A DNA stretch of 64,000 nt from Pythium myriotylum (taxonomy: Eukaryota; Oomycota; Peronosporomycetes; Pythiales; Pythiaceae). The first letter of the stretch is position 1, and every line of letters begins with the position of its first letter. Positions 1 through 11,845 of the stretch are shown piece by piece. The notes under the pieces were generated by a model that saw only the letters and a program-made list of their open reading frames with translations, searched no databases and was not told where the DNA came from. The position numbers and the translations under genes were made by a program. The stretch is taken from positions 1,798,001 through 1,862,000 of the forward strand of contig JALJCQ010000014.1 of the NCBI GenBank assembly GCA_023091665.1, written 5' to 3'.

Positions 1-2
1 TG

Positions 3-296
3 AACTTTGCGTTGCCTACAAGCGGTGACCGAGCGCTCCACGTGGCTGTAATGTTTGAGATGCAGGACGTCGTAGAGCTGCTGGTCGCGAACGAGAAGAC
101 GCAGGTGAATGCGATCAACAAGAGTGGGCAGACGTGTCTCTTTGGCTGCTCCAATCTCGAGATTGTGCAGTTCCTCGTCGAAAAGGGAGGCGTCGACGTT
201 CGCGTTAAAGACGCTGATGGCGAGACTGCATACTCGATGGCGAAAGAGCTGGGCGATGATGACGTCGCATCGTTTTTGGAAGCTCGTTCAACGTGA
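3..296 (+). CDS. Ankyrin-repeat protein, 3' end (partial)
   Basis: The frame is open from the window edge and ends at TGA 294-296, giving the last 97 residues of a longer protein. The sequence shows ankyrin-repeat signatures: a D-R-A-L-H-V-A-V helix start, V-V-E-L-L-V-A-N, then I-V-Q-F-L-V-E-K-G-G-V-D-V and a final D-A-D-G-E-T-A-Y half repeat. Ankyrin repeats are protein-binding scaffolds, so no enzymatic role can be assigned from this piece. The real start lies upstream of the window; the codon at 12 is only an internal TTG. Confidence is high for the repeat family and nil for the full function. Confidence 0.75.
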   Translation, partial: NFALPTSGDRALHVAVMFEMQDVVELLVANEKTQVNAINKSGQTCLFGCSNLEIVQFLVEKGGVDVRVKDADGETAYSMAKELGDDDVASFLEARST

Positions 297-344
297 ACGA
301 ACTAATACACGAGGTCAGTAGGAGTGTTGCACTAACGACTTGAA

Positions 345-3300
345 ATGGACTGTTGTGATATCTTCTCAAGCCACGAAAAAGGATTTCGATTCAGACGTGT
401 TCCACACCAACAGTCCGAATGTCGCCTCCTTCGAGAATGTGCTGGTCTTTGGCAGGCCAACTTATTTTTAATGGGCGCCTTTCTGAGCAAAATAGGATAC
501 GTTGAACGTCAGCTCTACATGGGTTTTGTGCGGAAGACAAAGCGAGTCGCCCATGGTGGTATTCGACTCGGCAGGTTACATGCCGAAACTCGCGGCATTT
601 CTAGGGAAGCAAGTAGCGACACCCGCTCAGACTCGCCTTCGCGTGCTTCAACACTTGATCAAGATTCTCCGAACAGAGATGGGATAAGTGTTACGGAGCT
701 CGCACCAACTTTTTCGTATGAAGAGGTGCCTGACGAAGTCCTAGAAGGGATCGACATTGATTTGTCTATATGGTCAGTCGTTACCCGTGATTCGTGTCTG
801 AAGCGTTTGGGGGGTGGAAAATACACTCGAGTTGGAGCACCGTTGTCGTTCATGAAAGAGGCGATCCATCCCAACCAACTTTCCCAGAGCGACGTAGCTT
901 CATTTGTTGGAACATCAGCGCCTCTGGGTCCCGTTTCGATAAGAACATTGAACCTCCAATGTGCCGAACACGTAAGTCTAAACCGCGTCTACGGTTGCCC
1001 AAGGAAAATCACCATCTTCTCCGCGGTTTATGTAGATAACGGATCAAGCGCTAGCTTCAATATCAAGATTGTGTCCGAACCTGACTAGTCTAAACCTTAG
1101 CCGAGCTGCCCAAGTGAGTTCAACGAGCCGGATTCGTACATTCTTGACTCTCTCACACATATTCCACCTCACTGTTGGTAGCTAACTGATCTCGGCGTCC
1201 GACAGCTAGTCTGTTCTTGTCGACTTCTGCAATCGCTTGATCTCAGCTATATCCCTTTGCTGCGTGGTGCCGCATTATCCGCCATTGCAGATTCGCATAT
1301 TCCCTTACGAGGTACGTGGCACATGACTTACCACTTCACGATATTTCTCTAATTGTTTTCGTAGAGCTCAACCTTGCCGGTTGTCCTCGAATTCAAGAAT
1401 TTGCTCTCCAGCTCGTCCTGTCGGTCTGCGGCGCAACTCTCGAGCGGCTCGATCTATCTTTTTGCGAAGAGAGTGTCACAGACTTCGCACTCCAAGCGCT
1501 CGCACGTCTTGGCACATACAAGCAACTCCGATATCTGGGCTTGCGAGGATGCCGACAGGTATCTGATGCAGGAATCATCCATGTTGCTGCGGCGTGCCCG
1601 AAGCTCTCCTCGCTCGACCTCACGCGATTTGACCTCGCTTACAAGCTGAATGACATCGCGTTGCTGTCAATTGCAGACAAGTGCGCGGTTCTTCAGACGA
1701 TTCACCTGACTGGGTGTGAATCACTCACAGACGTCGGCATCAGCTGGTTAGCGGGCGGTTGCCAAGGACTGACGCGTCTAGATCTTGGCGGATGTGCAAA
1801 GCTAACAGATCTCTCGTTGCGAGCGATAGGAGAGAACCTTTTACGGCTACGCCATCTCACCTTGAAGAACTGCCCGCGGGTCTCCGATCTGGGCTTGCGT
1901 CATGTTGCTCTTGGTTGCCGCGAGCTTGCTTATCTTGACGTCTCCGGACTTGTGCTCCTGTCGGATTCGCATGACCAGTCGACTGTAGTAGGAATTCCAG
2001 CCATTGCCTCTTATTGCTTGAAGATACAGCACCTTGATCTATCGCGTTGCACTTCAATCGGCGACGCAGCGCTGCTTGCTCTTTCCTCTGACGTGAACAG
2101 CAGAGCCTCAAAACTCGAGGTATTGTTCGTCACCGGTTGCGCACGCATCACCAGTCGAGGCGTACGCGAGTTCTTAAAGAGGCGGAGCTCTCAGCTGAAA
2201 GTCTTTTCACTACAAGCCTGCACACGAGTAGATGATCATTCCCTAGAATTTGAGAAAACGCATCACGGTTGTTTCGCGTTACCACTGCTAACGGTTCTGC
2301 GCTTGAGATATTGCTCACTTGTCTCGGATGCTGCGATTCGATCAATCGTGTTGGCGAACCCACCGCTGAAAGAACTGGACGTATCCGGCTGCGCGCGGCT
2401 CACCGACATTGCGATCTTGGCTCTGTGCGAGTCACCCGCCACGTCGTCGTGTCTTCGGTCGCTGTGGCTCTGTGACTTAACATGCATAACTGAGACTGCT
2501 CTCTCGTGGCTTGCAGAGCGATGCTCGAAGCTCGTGACCCTCGACCTCACAGGATGTTCAAAGATTCGACCATTTTCGATTCAAGCGCTCGCATCGAGTT
2601 GGAAGTTCGCTGTTTTCACACGCGGGTTCAAAGGTCTCAAACCGATCCATAGAGCGGAAGATAGGATTTTCATTGAGGAGTACGGCAACTGCTGGAAGGC
2701 GGCCATCCGCATCCAGAGCTTGTATCGTGCTAGAGTTGCGAGGCGCGTTGCGGCTCAGCGACGGGAAGAGCGACTTCAAATCTGGGTTGCCACCAAGTTG
2801 CAAAGTGTCTATCGAGGACGTCAGGCACGAAGGTTGGCGGTTGTGAAGCGGCTTGAGTTTGACAAAGAGACAGACGCAGCGAGAAAACTTCAGCTGCGAT
2901 ATAGGCAGCGTCTAGCATTTCGTGAAGCAGAACGAATGCGTCACCTGCGGTACGAGGAGCGACGGCACGCTGCAGCGAGCTGTCTTCAATTCGCTTGGAG
3001 GCGGAGGAAATTGCTGGAGCGAGTCAAAGTGCGACAGCAGAAACGTGTAAAAGAGGAAACTCGCATGAATCAATCAGCCACGAAACTTCAGCGGATATGG
3101 CGGGGTAAGCGAGCAAGAAATCGCGTGAACGAGCTACGCGCAGCCAAAATACGTCGTAACTGTGATGAAAACGAGGCTGCCAACAAAATGCAGAACTTGT
3201 TCCGGATGCGAGCTGCTCGAAGAGAGGCCAATGCCAAGCGAGAAGAGAAGAGGCGCCTAGAAAGGCTTCAAGAGCGAGCTGTGCTGATGTTGCAAAAGCA

Positions 3301-5032
3301 TGTGCGACGGCGCCGCGCGCAACAAGAATTGATGATCCTTCGACGTGAGCTCCATCAGTTGCAAGAATCCGCGAAGCGCATTCAGCGTCGATGGCGAGGA
3401 AAGAGAAGGAACGCCGCGTTGAAACTCACAGCGTTCATCAGGCAACAAAGGGTCGAGCATGAGGCAGCTGTGAAGCTGCAAGCTTCCTGGAAGCGGAAGA
3501 AAGGGCGCGACGCAGAGCGATTGCTCCGACTTCTCAAGCAGGCTCAAGTGCAAGAGTTAGTGGATGCTGCCGTGCGAGTTCAGGTGGCGTGGCGAGCCAA
3601 AGTAGCCCGTCAGCAGGCAATGCTGGCCAAGCAGGCTGCCCTTGATCGTGTGCTTCAGGAGCTACGCCTCCAAAATCGCTGTGCGGAGCTAATCCAGGCC
3701 CACTTTCGAGGCCGCCGTGGACGGGAGCGGTACCGAGCGCTCGTGGTGGAGCGCAAGAAACAGCGTTGGAAGGAGATAATCCACCCAGAGACAGGGAAGC
3801 CCTTCTACTATGTGGGATCGATTTGTCCGTGGTTCTGTGTGATTAAGGGCTAACATATAGTGAACATCTCGTAGAACAAAGAGACCGGAGAAGTCCGCTT
3901 TCGACGTCCCCAGGACGTGTTGGACCTGCTCCCTAAGCCACTCTGCGATAACTGCGGTGGGTACTGGGTCTTTGTGGTACCATGTTGTTGGTTGGCTGGG
4001 TATTGAGACAAAACGTGTCAAGACCCCTCACAGGTCTCTGTCGCCCAAATCGAGTGTAAAGACTGCGAAGAGCTCTTCTGTAGCAATGTGAGTGTAACCT
4101 CTACACGCAGGGCGATCCATTGAGCTGACTACCGGTAAATTGAACGGCAGTGCTGGGGCCGAGTCCATGCCGGTGGGCGACGCAGAGCCCACCCTTTCCG
4201 TGTACTCTACGACTACTACGGGAAGCGAGTTGACTATGGAGATGGTGAGTTCCCATCGCGGTGGCCGAGCGAGGTTCTGCAGGACGAGATGGACGGCTGG
4301 GCGTTGCGCACCTTCCCCGAGCGCAAGCCTGTGGAGACGCGAGGCACGTGGGAGAAGTATGAAGTGATCGGCTCTCACAATCGAGACCACCAATGGTGGT
4401 TCTACAACAAGGAGACGGACGCCAACAGCTACGCGGCGCCTCCTCAATGGGACGGAGGCGACGGCCCCACCGATGTGTTGACACGCGCTGCCAGCACGGA
4501 CGCAAGCGGATGGGCCAAATATGTCGACGAAAGCTCAGGGTACGCGTACTACTACCACGCGGCTACGGGCGAGAGCACGTATGAGCGGCCGCTGAGCTTT
4601 CTCACGCCACGCGACTCGGATTCGTATCTAGAGCGAAGTGCCGATGGGTGGACCAAGTACGCCGACCCGGCGACGGGGGCCACGTACTACTTCAACGCGA
4701 CCACGGGCGAGAGCACGTACTCGCGGCCCGTGAGCTTTCTCACACCGCGCCGTGGCCAAGCACCAGTGGAGTCAGCGCGCAGCGACGGCTGGGCCAAGTA
4801 CTACGATGACGCCCAGGGCGTGTACTACTACTTCAATGCGTGGACACGGACGAGCACGTTCGCGCGCCCGTCGCAGTTCCTGACGCCACGCGTCGAGCCC
4901 CAGCGAGCGCAGCAGCAGCACGTGTTTCTGGACGCGGCGACGCAGCGCAAGTACGCGTACGACCCGCAGACGACCGAGTGCCGCGTCGTCGCCGCCACGA
5001 CGTCGGCCGCGACGGCGCGCGGGTACCGCTGA
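345..5032 (+). CDS. LRR - IQ - WW - B-box scaffold protein (multi-exon)
   Basis: Exons joined by eye: 345-971, 1036-1113, 1182-1311, 1365-3811, 3875-about 3967, 4034-4087, 4151-5032, about 1436 residues if the first ATG is right. AMN1/F-box-type leucine-rich repeats (pattern L-x-x-L-D-L-x-x-C) run to about 2600. A long basic coiled region follows with about ten IQ-type calmodulin-binding motifs (A-x-x-I-Q-x-x-x-R). A WW domain is split by the 3812-3874 intron. Next comes a B-box-like zinc cluster (C-D-N-C, C-K-D-C, F-C-S-N-C) spread over three exons, then several WW-type repeats ending near residue 1380. Such proteins are usually cytoskeletal or ciliary scaffolds; that role is inference. Two uncertainties remain. 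The 5' exon is doubtful, since another frame at 502-687 also looks protein-like. The donor after C-D-N-C is also unsettled, because the GTGGGT at 3957 breaks the frame while weaker GT sites at 3968 or 3977 keep it. Confidence 0.75.
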
Positions 5033-5874
5033 GGCGGACGCAGTCATCGCGAAGGGACGCTCGTGCATGGATGAAATCCAAGATCCCAGTTCTGTCGCCG
5101 AGAGGATCTCAGTGGAGCCAAGGGCGCCACGCACGCGGCGTCACGGCGCGCGTTCGGGGCGTGCGAGTGTTCACGTCGACTAGCGATGTAACCACCAGCC
5201 GGCCCAAGCAGAAAACGGATGGCCCGTGGACGAATGGTCAGCAGAGAGATCCAGTGGCGACGTGGCTGCGAGGCTGCAGGGCTCGCGTGAGATGAGATGC
5301 ACCCAGCCACCCGCCGAGAATCTCTTTGTCGGTCCCTCTCCCCGAGAGATTTCCCAGATTCTCGCGGTCTTTTCGGCTGAGTTGGCTTGTTCTTCGCGGT
5401 GCCGAGTTAACGGCCGCGCCTCGTCGTCGACGGGCGCGTTCTTTTGGCGCGCCCGCAGTCTTTGACGCCGTCCGTCGTGCGCCCGTCATCGCACGCATCA
5501 TCCGCCCATCGGCCGTCATCATCCGCCTGCTGAGGAGCAAACATGCTGACGGAAGTGCCGTCATCCCGCAATCCACCGTTCTCTTATTTCAGTGGTTTTA
5601 GCTTTACCTGACATCAATGTACCCAATTAAGAACAAATGGGCGTCCCTGGACCGACCTCGGTGATTGCTGCTCGTCGTGTCCTTGTCGCCCCGCGAGCAG
5701 CTCTTTCCGGGAGAATGATGGTCGTCCGTCTCGCTTGAGGCGTTTCAGCGGGAGGGGACTCTGGAAAATTCAAGGAGAGGTGAGTCGTCGCCGCTGAGAG
5801 ACATGGAGGAGCGTGGCTGCGTCGCCTTCAAGTTGCCCACTCGCCAATTGCGCCGCGGACGCTGACGTGTTGCT
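5033..5874. other. Intergenic region, 3' end of scaffold gene and promoter of PH-kinase gene
   Basis: No convincing gene is present. The first half is GC-rich and holds overlapping open frames on both strands without recognisable motifs. An AT-richer stretch with possible core-promoter sequence lies around 5580-5640. The antisense frames that run from here into the kinase gene follow its third-position GC bias and look like shadows. Confidence 0.4.
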
Positions 5875-8148
5875 ATGGAACTGCCTGCAGTGCGCCCGCC
5901 GCGTCGCTCCTGGCCGCGCCGCGTGCTGACCCAGATCCTCACGCCGTCGCCGTCTTCGTCCTCGCAGACGCCGCGTCGCAGCCTCCACAAGGAAATCGCC
6001 ATGACCCACTGCACGTCCAACAAGGGTGCGTGGCTCAGCCGCGCCACGAGCGTCGAGAGCAGCGCGCCGTCCGTCAGCCCCGCCTCGTCCTCCTCCAAGC
6101 ACCTCCAGCTCAGCCGGCAGACCAGCAGCGAGTTCTGCCCCGTCGCCACCGCCGACTCGCCCGCGACTTCCTCCAGCCGATCCTCGCTCTCGCACAGCCT
6201 TCTCCACCGGCTCCATCGCACCCCCGAGAAGACCTCGTCGCGCAAACTCATGCTCCCCCACACCATCACCGAACGCCACGGCGGCAACGACCTCTGGGTC
6301 ACCGCACCGGTCATGGCGGAGGAGCTCGAGAAGCAGGGCTTTCGGTGGCGCAAAAAGTGGAAGACTCGCTTCGTCGAGCTCAACGGCCGTATCCTCTCCT
6401 ACTACGAGATCCCGAGTGGTCCGAACACACCAAACCACGCCGCCAAGCCTCGCCAGAGTGTCCACATCACCGCCAACGCCCACCTCGAAGACATTGACGA
6501 GCGCACTTTCTCACTCACACCAAACCCCGGCGAGAAAGCCTGGGTGTTTCGTGCACGCGACGCCAAGACCAAGCACAAGTGGTGCAGGGCGCTGCACGAC
6601 TGCATCGACATTCTGATCTGGCTTCAACACTACGAGGTCGGCGACGTACTCGGCGTCGGCGGCAACGGCGTCGTGCGCGTGCTCACAGACAAGCGCGACG
6701 GCAGGCGGTTCGCCGTGAAGATCGTCGATGCCTCCAAATTCAAGAACCGTGCTGCTATCGTCTCTGAGGTAGAGATTCTCCGCAATATCACGAACGACAT
6801 CAAGCACCCGAACTTGGTCAAGATCCACAAGGTCTACGAAGAACAAGAGAAGATTTACATGATCCTGGATTTGTGCGAGGGTGGGGAACTGTACGACACA
6901 ATCGTGCAACGTGGTTGCTACGGCGAGCGCGACGCCGCGAACATCATGCAGCAACTGATGAGTGCGGTCGACGCACTCCATCAGCACAACATTTTGCATC
7001 TCGACCTCAAACCAGAGAACATTCTTCTCTCGTCCAAGAACGCTGCAGATGCCAAGATCGTACTCACCGACTTTGGCCTCGCTCGCATGGTTCACGGCAA
7101 AGAGAACCCACTGGAAGCAGGCAAAACCATGGCCGGCACTATTGGATACATTGCGCCGGAAGTGATCGCTGCGCATCAGTACTCTGAAGCGGCCGACGTG
7201 TTTAGTGCCGGTGTGATCTTGTTCATCTTGCTCGTAGGCTACCCACCGTTCTATGGGGACTCCGAGGTCGAGATCTTACTCAAGATTGCGCGTGGTGACT
7301 TCCAGTTCCATGCCGAGGACTGGGCTCACATCTCGACGTCTGCAAAAGAGCTAGTAGCGCGCATGCTTGAAGTGCGTGCTCAGGACCGCATCACAGTGAA
7401 AGAGGTTTTGGAGCATCCGTGGATGACGGAGAACAGTGCTGTTGCCAAGAACCCCGCGCTACGGGACACGGTTCAACGCATGCAGCAGTTCAACTTCCTC
7501 CGCAAGTCGGAAAACATGGCCTATTGCATGGCGACAATGCTCCAAGATGCAGACGAGGCTGACTACCTCGCACTCGTCAATGTCAAGGCTATCGACACTC
7601 TCATTCGCCAACTCACTCCAACGGGGACCGATCGCCTTGTAGTTGATAAGGCGCTTGTACTATGTCGACACCTTGGCCTCTCCCCATTTGTCGACGTGCA
7701 CTCGTTCGTGAGCTTTCTCGACCAGAACAAAGACGGTTTTATTGATGCTCAAGACTTTTGCGATGGTGTCAAGGCTATGCGTGAAGGCCACGAATCTTTT
7801 GCTAAGATCATCTTCGCGGCGCTGCGCGACATGGTCGGTAAATCAGCTGAACCATCGCCGAATGCCGTCCTGTCCCTCGACGACTTCGCGGTCGCTTTTG
7901 AGAAGCTCCACTGCCCCGAGCCGCTGAGTAAGGACTTCTTCCGCTATCTGGCTGGGCACCCCGAGGACACGAGTGAAGACGGTGTCGACGAAAACGCCTT
8001 TATCCGACTATTCAAGACCTTTCGGTTTCTGGCTGCACTCTTCGTCCTGAAGGCGAAGAACAACGTTGTGCTGATCGCCAAATCTGAGAGCATGGATACG
8101 ATGGCGCAGATCACTGAGGAGATTCGAGAGTCCCTGGTGCAGGATTAA
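5875..8148 (+). CDS. PH-domain calcium/calmodulin-dependent-type protein kinase
   Basis: A single exon of 757 residues. A Ser/Pro-rich leader (1-150) is followed by a PH domain (about 154-250: W-R-K-K-W-K-T-R-F-V-E-L start, conserved Trp near its end). The CAMK-type kinase domain spans about 252-515: glycine loop G-V-G-G-N-G-V-V, lysine in F-A-V-K-I-V, catalytic loop H-L-D-L-K-P-E-N, D-F-G, A-P-E and a terminal H-P-W-M. The usual HRD arginine is a leucine, as in MLCK-like kinases, while Asp, Lys and Asn remain, so activity is expected. The C-terminal third carries an EF-hand-like loop (D-Q-N-K-D-G-F-I-D, about 622). PH-CAMK combinations are common in oomycetes. Membrane recruitment by phosphoinositides and calcium input are inferred from the domains. 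The substrate is unknown. Confidence 0.9.
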   Translation: MELPAVRPPRRSWPRRVLTQILTPSPSSSSQTPRRSLHKEIAMTHCTSNKGAWLSRATSVESSAPSVSPASSSSKHLQLSRQTSSEFCPVATADSPATSSSRSSLSHSLLHRLHRTPEKTSSRKLMLPHTITERHGGNDLWVTAPVMAEELEKQGFRWRKKWKTRFVELNGRILSYYEIPSGPNTPNHAAKPRQSVHITANAHLEDIDERTFSLTPNPGEKAWVFRARDAKTKHKWCRALHDCIDILIWLQHYEVGDVLGVGGNGVVRVLTDKRDGRRFAVKIVDASKFKNRAAIVSEVEILRNITNDIKHPNLVKIHKVYEEQEKIYMILDLCEGGELYDTIVQRGCYGERDAANIMQQLMSAVDALHQHNILHLDLKPENILLSSKNAADAKIVLTDFGLARMVHGKENPLEAGKTMAGTIGYIAPEVIAAHQYSEAADVFSAGVILFILLVGYPPFYGDSEVEILLKIARGDFQFHAEDWAHISTSAKELVARMLEVRAQDRITVKEVLEHPWMTENSAVAKNPALRDTVQRMQQFNFLRKSENMAYCMATMLQDADEADYLALVNVKAIDTLIRQLTPTGTDRLVVDKALVLCRHLGLSPFVDVHSFVSFLDQNKDGFIDAQDFCDGVKAMREGHESFAKIIFAALRDMVGKSAEPSPNAVLSLDDFAVAFEKLHCPEPLSKDFFRYLAGHPEDTSEDGVDENAFIRLFKTFRFLAALFVLKAKNNVVLIAKSESMDTMAQITEEIRESLVQD

Positions 8149-8218
8149 GTAGCTACACAGATCTGGGCCGAACAGAATCATCAACAAATAGAGTATTTAT
8201 GAGTAATGGATATCCATT

Positions 8219-11200
8219 TTACGAGTCACTTGGATCATCTGAGTTGTACGTGTAGACATCTTCGTCTTGATCATCTGATTTACCCACTTTTGTGGATGGC
8301 TCGACGATGTCGGCGTTTGGTTCTGCAGTGAGTACTCTGGTGGCCCAAGCCCTTACGCGAGGCAGCGCATAATCGTAGCCAACTTGAATGATCTCTTCCA
8401 TCTTCTCGAACTGGAGTGTTCCGTAGTTCAATACGGGCGGTCGGAGGTACAGGTCGATGCATTCAGCCTTCATTCGCTCTTTGTGTTGTTCCGAAGACAC
8501 ATAAGCCAGTGCTGCCGAAACGTCACCCATGGATGGAACAATGACTGTTTTTGCAAACGGATTCAGCTTGTTCCACAGCAGCCACCACCCAGATAGTGTT
8601 GTTCCGTAACCATAGTACTCGCGGCGCGGCTCACTCCCAACGTCCACTGCAAGAACATACTTGATTCCCCCTTCTTCTTTCATCACGTCTGCCGGCAGGT
8701 TGTTCATGTATCCGCCGTCTAGCAGCAGTGATCCACCCTCTGAAATGGGAGGCAGATACCCCTGCAAACTCATGGAAGCACGAACATACTTCCATACTGT
8801 CCCACTACGGTGTACACTCATGCGTGACTTGGCAATGTCGGTCGCCACACAGAAATAGTTGAGCACCATATCCTCAATGGAGAGGTCCAAGAAATGATCC
8901 CGAATACTCCTGTTGAAGTGCGCACCATTGAAGAATGCAGCGATTGGCAATGTCAAGTCCCGAAGCTTCTCCATGATGCTACTCAAACTCTCCGAGAACT
9001 TGGCAACCTTGTTAGCAACCAGGTTGAGGTGGTGTGGGTGGAGTGCGTACATGGCGCCAATGAAGGCACCAATGCTAGTGCCACCGACCACATCCACATG
9101 AACTCCGCATTCTTCAAGGGCCCTCAACACTCCAATGTGGGCCAGACCACGCGCCCCGCCACCTCCAAGAACCAATCCGACGGCACGTCCTGTGATTCGA
9201 CGGCTTAGACGGAGGAAATCAGATCGGTGCTCGTCAAACGGTGTCTGTACGTTATGGTAACTGCTTATCCACTCATACTTCTCCATTGGAAGCAAAAACC
9301 GAGGCAGGATCGGACTTCTTTTCCACAACCGCAGCCTTCGCTTCAATGCACTCGCTGTAGATGTGTCGTACTCGGATGATTGGCGCGCTGTCTCCACTGC
9401 GGATAGTGTCCAATCCTTTTCTCGCACACGAACGACACTGATAGACACGTTCTTTCTTGTCCAAGCGCGCTGAAGGAGATCAACGATGTCCGTCAGAAAC
9501 GCTTGGGGAGGTTCCGTGTCGGAACAGAGCAACAAGACATGATCAGCCTGCCGAATACACAGATTCGTCCACATGCTCAGTTGTGGGTCTCCTTCGTAGA
9601 TCAGAAGGTCGTTAGATCCCTCGAGGTCACCCAGCCAAGCGCTCATGTTCGCGCGTGCCAAACGTGAACTACTGGACCATTGCTCGCCAAGGGATTCTTC
9701 AGCGCGCGACGAAGACACAATATCGGCCTTTCCGATCGTCTTGAGAGCTGACTTCAGGTAGGTGCAAAAAGTAGAAATCTCAGTCAGCTTCGTGAGGGAA
9801 ATCACAGCAACTGTGCTGATTGGGAGCACCGACGTCTCGGAAGCGTCTTTTGTTGATATTGCAGGCGAACTCAAAGAAGCCAAGAAATTTCGACCGGTCT
9901 TCAAACCCATGTGATCAGTCATGGCAGAATCAGGATTGGTCTTCGACAAGCGCTTAGCCAAGTTGGTGGTGAAGTGAATCAGCACCGTAGGACTTTCACT
10001 GACAACAAAGTCAAACACACAGCGCGGCATCTGTGAAATGTGGGAGTCACGAACAGCAAACACAGTGGAGTTACTTCGTCCAGCGGCCAGCATATCCATT
10101 GCCCCCAATGTGGCGCCTCGAACCAACTCATTCGTAGTCTCAACCAGTTTGCTTCGATGGGTCTGGACTTGAATCGCTCGAAGTCTGCCGCTGATGACTG
10201 TGAAAACCGAATCACATACGTCTCCTCGATCAAACAACGTTTCACCTCCTTGCAGATGGATCGAGTCAAATGCACTATCAGTGACGCACACGAGTGAGCT
10301 GTACTGACGAATCACATGGTTCGCACAAGTCATAGCAATTGTGTTGGTTGGTAGATATCCTGCGAGTAATGAACCTGGAATCGACACAATCGTAGACCCT
10401 GACTCACAAACGAGACGAACTTGAGACGCCGCACTGCCTAGAAAACAATTCGCCAGCCCAATTTCACAGCCTCTTATCGCTTCAGTGAGCAAAAGCGGCT
10501 GGCTGTGGATGACACTTTCAACTCGTACCTTCCCGTCTATAATCACATACACATTCGACGAGACTGTGGCTTCGTCGATAACAAGCTCATCGTCGCAGGA
10601 TAAGACGCAGCCGACATCGACGATGGCACTTGCCAAGCTTTCATCAAGCGCACCAAACGCACACGCAATTGTGCTCGCTACGGTGTCCAACGTTGCCTGT
10701 CCATCGAGTACAACGTCATTCCAGCTGGAGGACGGAATCATCGGCTCTGCAGACTTCGGTGAAACACCAAAATGATCGATGAGTGACTTGGCCGATATTT
10801 TCTCCACTTGATTGAGCGCTGCTTGAGCGAGTCTGAAGAAGCTGTCGGGATATTGTTCGACAACCGCAACAACCGCCGAGGCAGGGACCTGGAAGATGAT
10901 AGTGCCATCCCTCGCACTTGTTGCTGACAATCCGCCCACTAGTCTTCTAAGCAAATCGCCTTCTGCCTTGCAATTTGAGTGAAGCTCCTGCAGTAGTGCG
11001 ACAATAAGAGAGAGCGAAGAGGTGACAGTATCTCCCCTGCCGATGCGTTTGGTGAACGTCTGGTCGTTAGATCCGTGGATGACGAGCTGCGCTTCTCCCG
11101 ACGCGACCATCAAAATGGAGCCATCATGCTCCCCTCGCGCAAAGATCTCGTCGCCTTTACGGAGCTTGAGGATCTTGATATCACTACAAGAGCAGAGTCA

Positions 11201-11684
11201 ACATCTCTCAAGCTTCGAACCCCCGCCAAACTCCGAGCTACGTACTGAGCAAGCAAGTCGACGTATTCACTTCGGAGGAACGAAAAGACCTGAAAAGCGA
11301 GCTCGTGAGTCTCAGCTGTTCGGGTTCGTTGGTTTCATCCGACCTCACCTTGGCGAGCGTGTCGTAGATCATCTTGCTCTGCTCGGGCGTGCACTTGCGC
11401 TGCAGGCTCATGGGCAGCGCGCTCCAGTCGTGCCGGTCCATGGCCGCATTCTCCTCAATGAGCTCGCGCTCGAGCTCCTGGATGTCCGTGAAGGACTTGG
11501 AGTGGCGCTTGCGCTTGGAGGTCGGCGACGTCGGGAGCGACGGGGCCGCCGGCGGCGCCTTCCGCGGCCGCACCTGTCGCGAGGCGATCCAGACGTAGAG
11601 CGTGGCGACGGCGCCCAGGAAGAGCGTGCAGGCGCCGACGCCAAGCGCCAGCAGCTGCTGGTGGTGGTCGAGCCACGGCTCCAT
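8219..11684 (-). CDS. Neuropathy-target-esterase-like phospholipase (CNB domains + patatin)
   Basis: Three exons reading down from 11684: 11684-11349, 11289-11246, 11183-8219, giving 1114 residues. Both introns (59 and 62 nt) restore a continuous cyclic-nucleotide-binding fold across the joins. The N terminus has one membrane segment (about residues 8-30), as in NTE/PNPLA6 proteins. Two or three CNB-type domains follow. The patatin domain (about 790-960) has the oxyanion loop G-G-G-G-A-R-G, the nucleophile elbow G-T-S-I-G and the catalytic D-G-G, so the Ser-Asp dyad is intact. The family hydrolyses lysophosphatidylcholine and phosphatidylcholine at the ER; whether the CNB domains bind cyclic nucleotide here cannot be told. 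An in-frame ATG at 11768 is an alternative start. I preferred 11684 because it puts the membrane segment near the N terminus. The gene is divergent from the one at 11846. Confidence 0.88.
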
Positions 11685-11845
11685 CGCCACGGCAGTCAGT
11701 TCAGATTCTTCCCCCTCGCATGACGTCTTCTTCAACGTGGATCTGGATTGTTGCATAAATAGACACAATTGGTTTTGAATTTACATAAACACACTTCCGC
11801 ACTGACCAATGCCCGGCCACTGGTCAGAATCCACAAGGAACCAGG

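Noticed and set aside
5745..6483. Two long minus-strand frames opposite the PH-kinase gene
   Set aside because: They run antisense to an intact kinase and follow its GC-rich third positions. They have no motif and no splice logic.
6511..7176. 221-codon minus-strand frame inside the kinase domain
   Set aside because: Complement of the conserved kinase region. Its apparent composition comes from the sense codons.
11238..11768. Separate small membrane protein next to the patatin gene
   Set aside because: Two short introns link it to the cyclic-nucleotide-binding frame, and NTE-like proteins have an N-terminal membrane segment.
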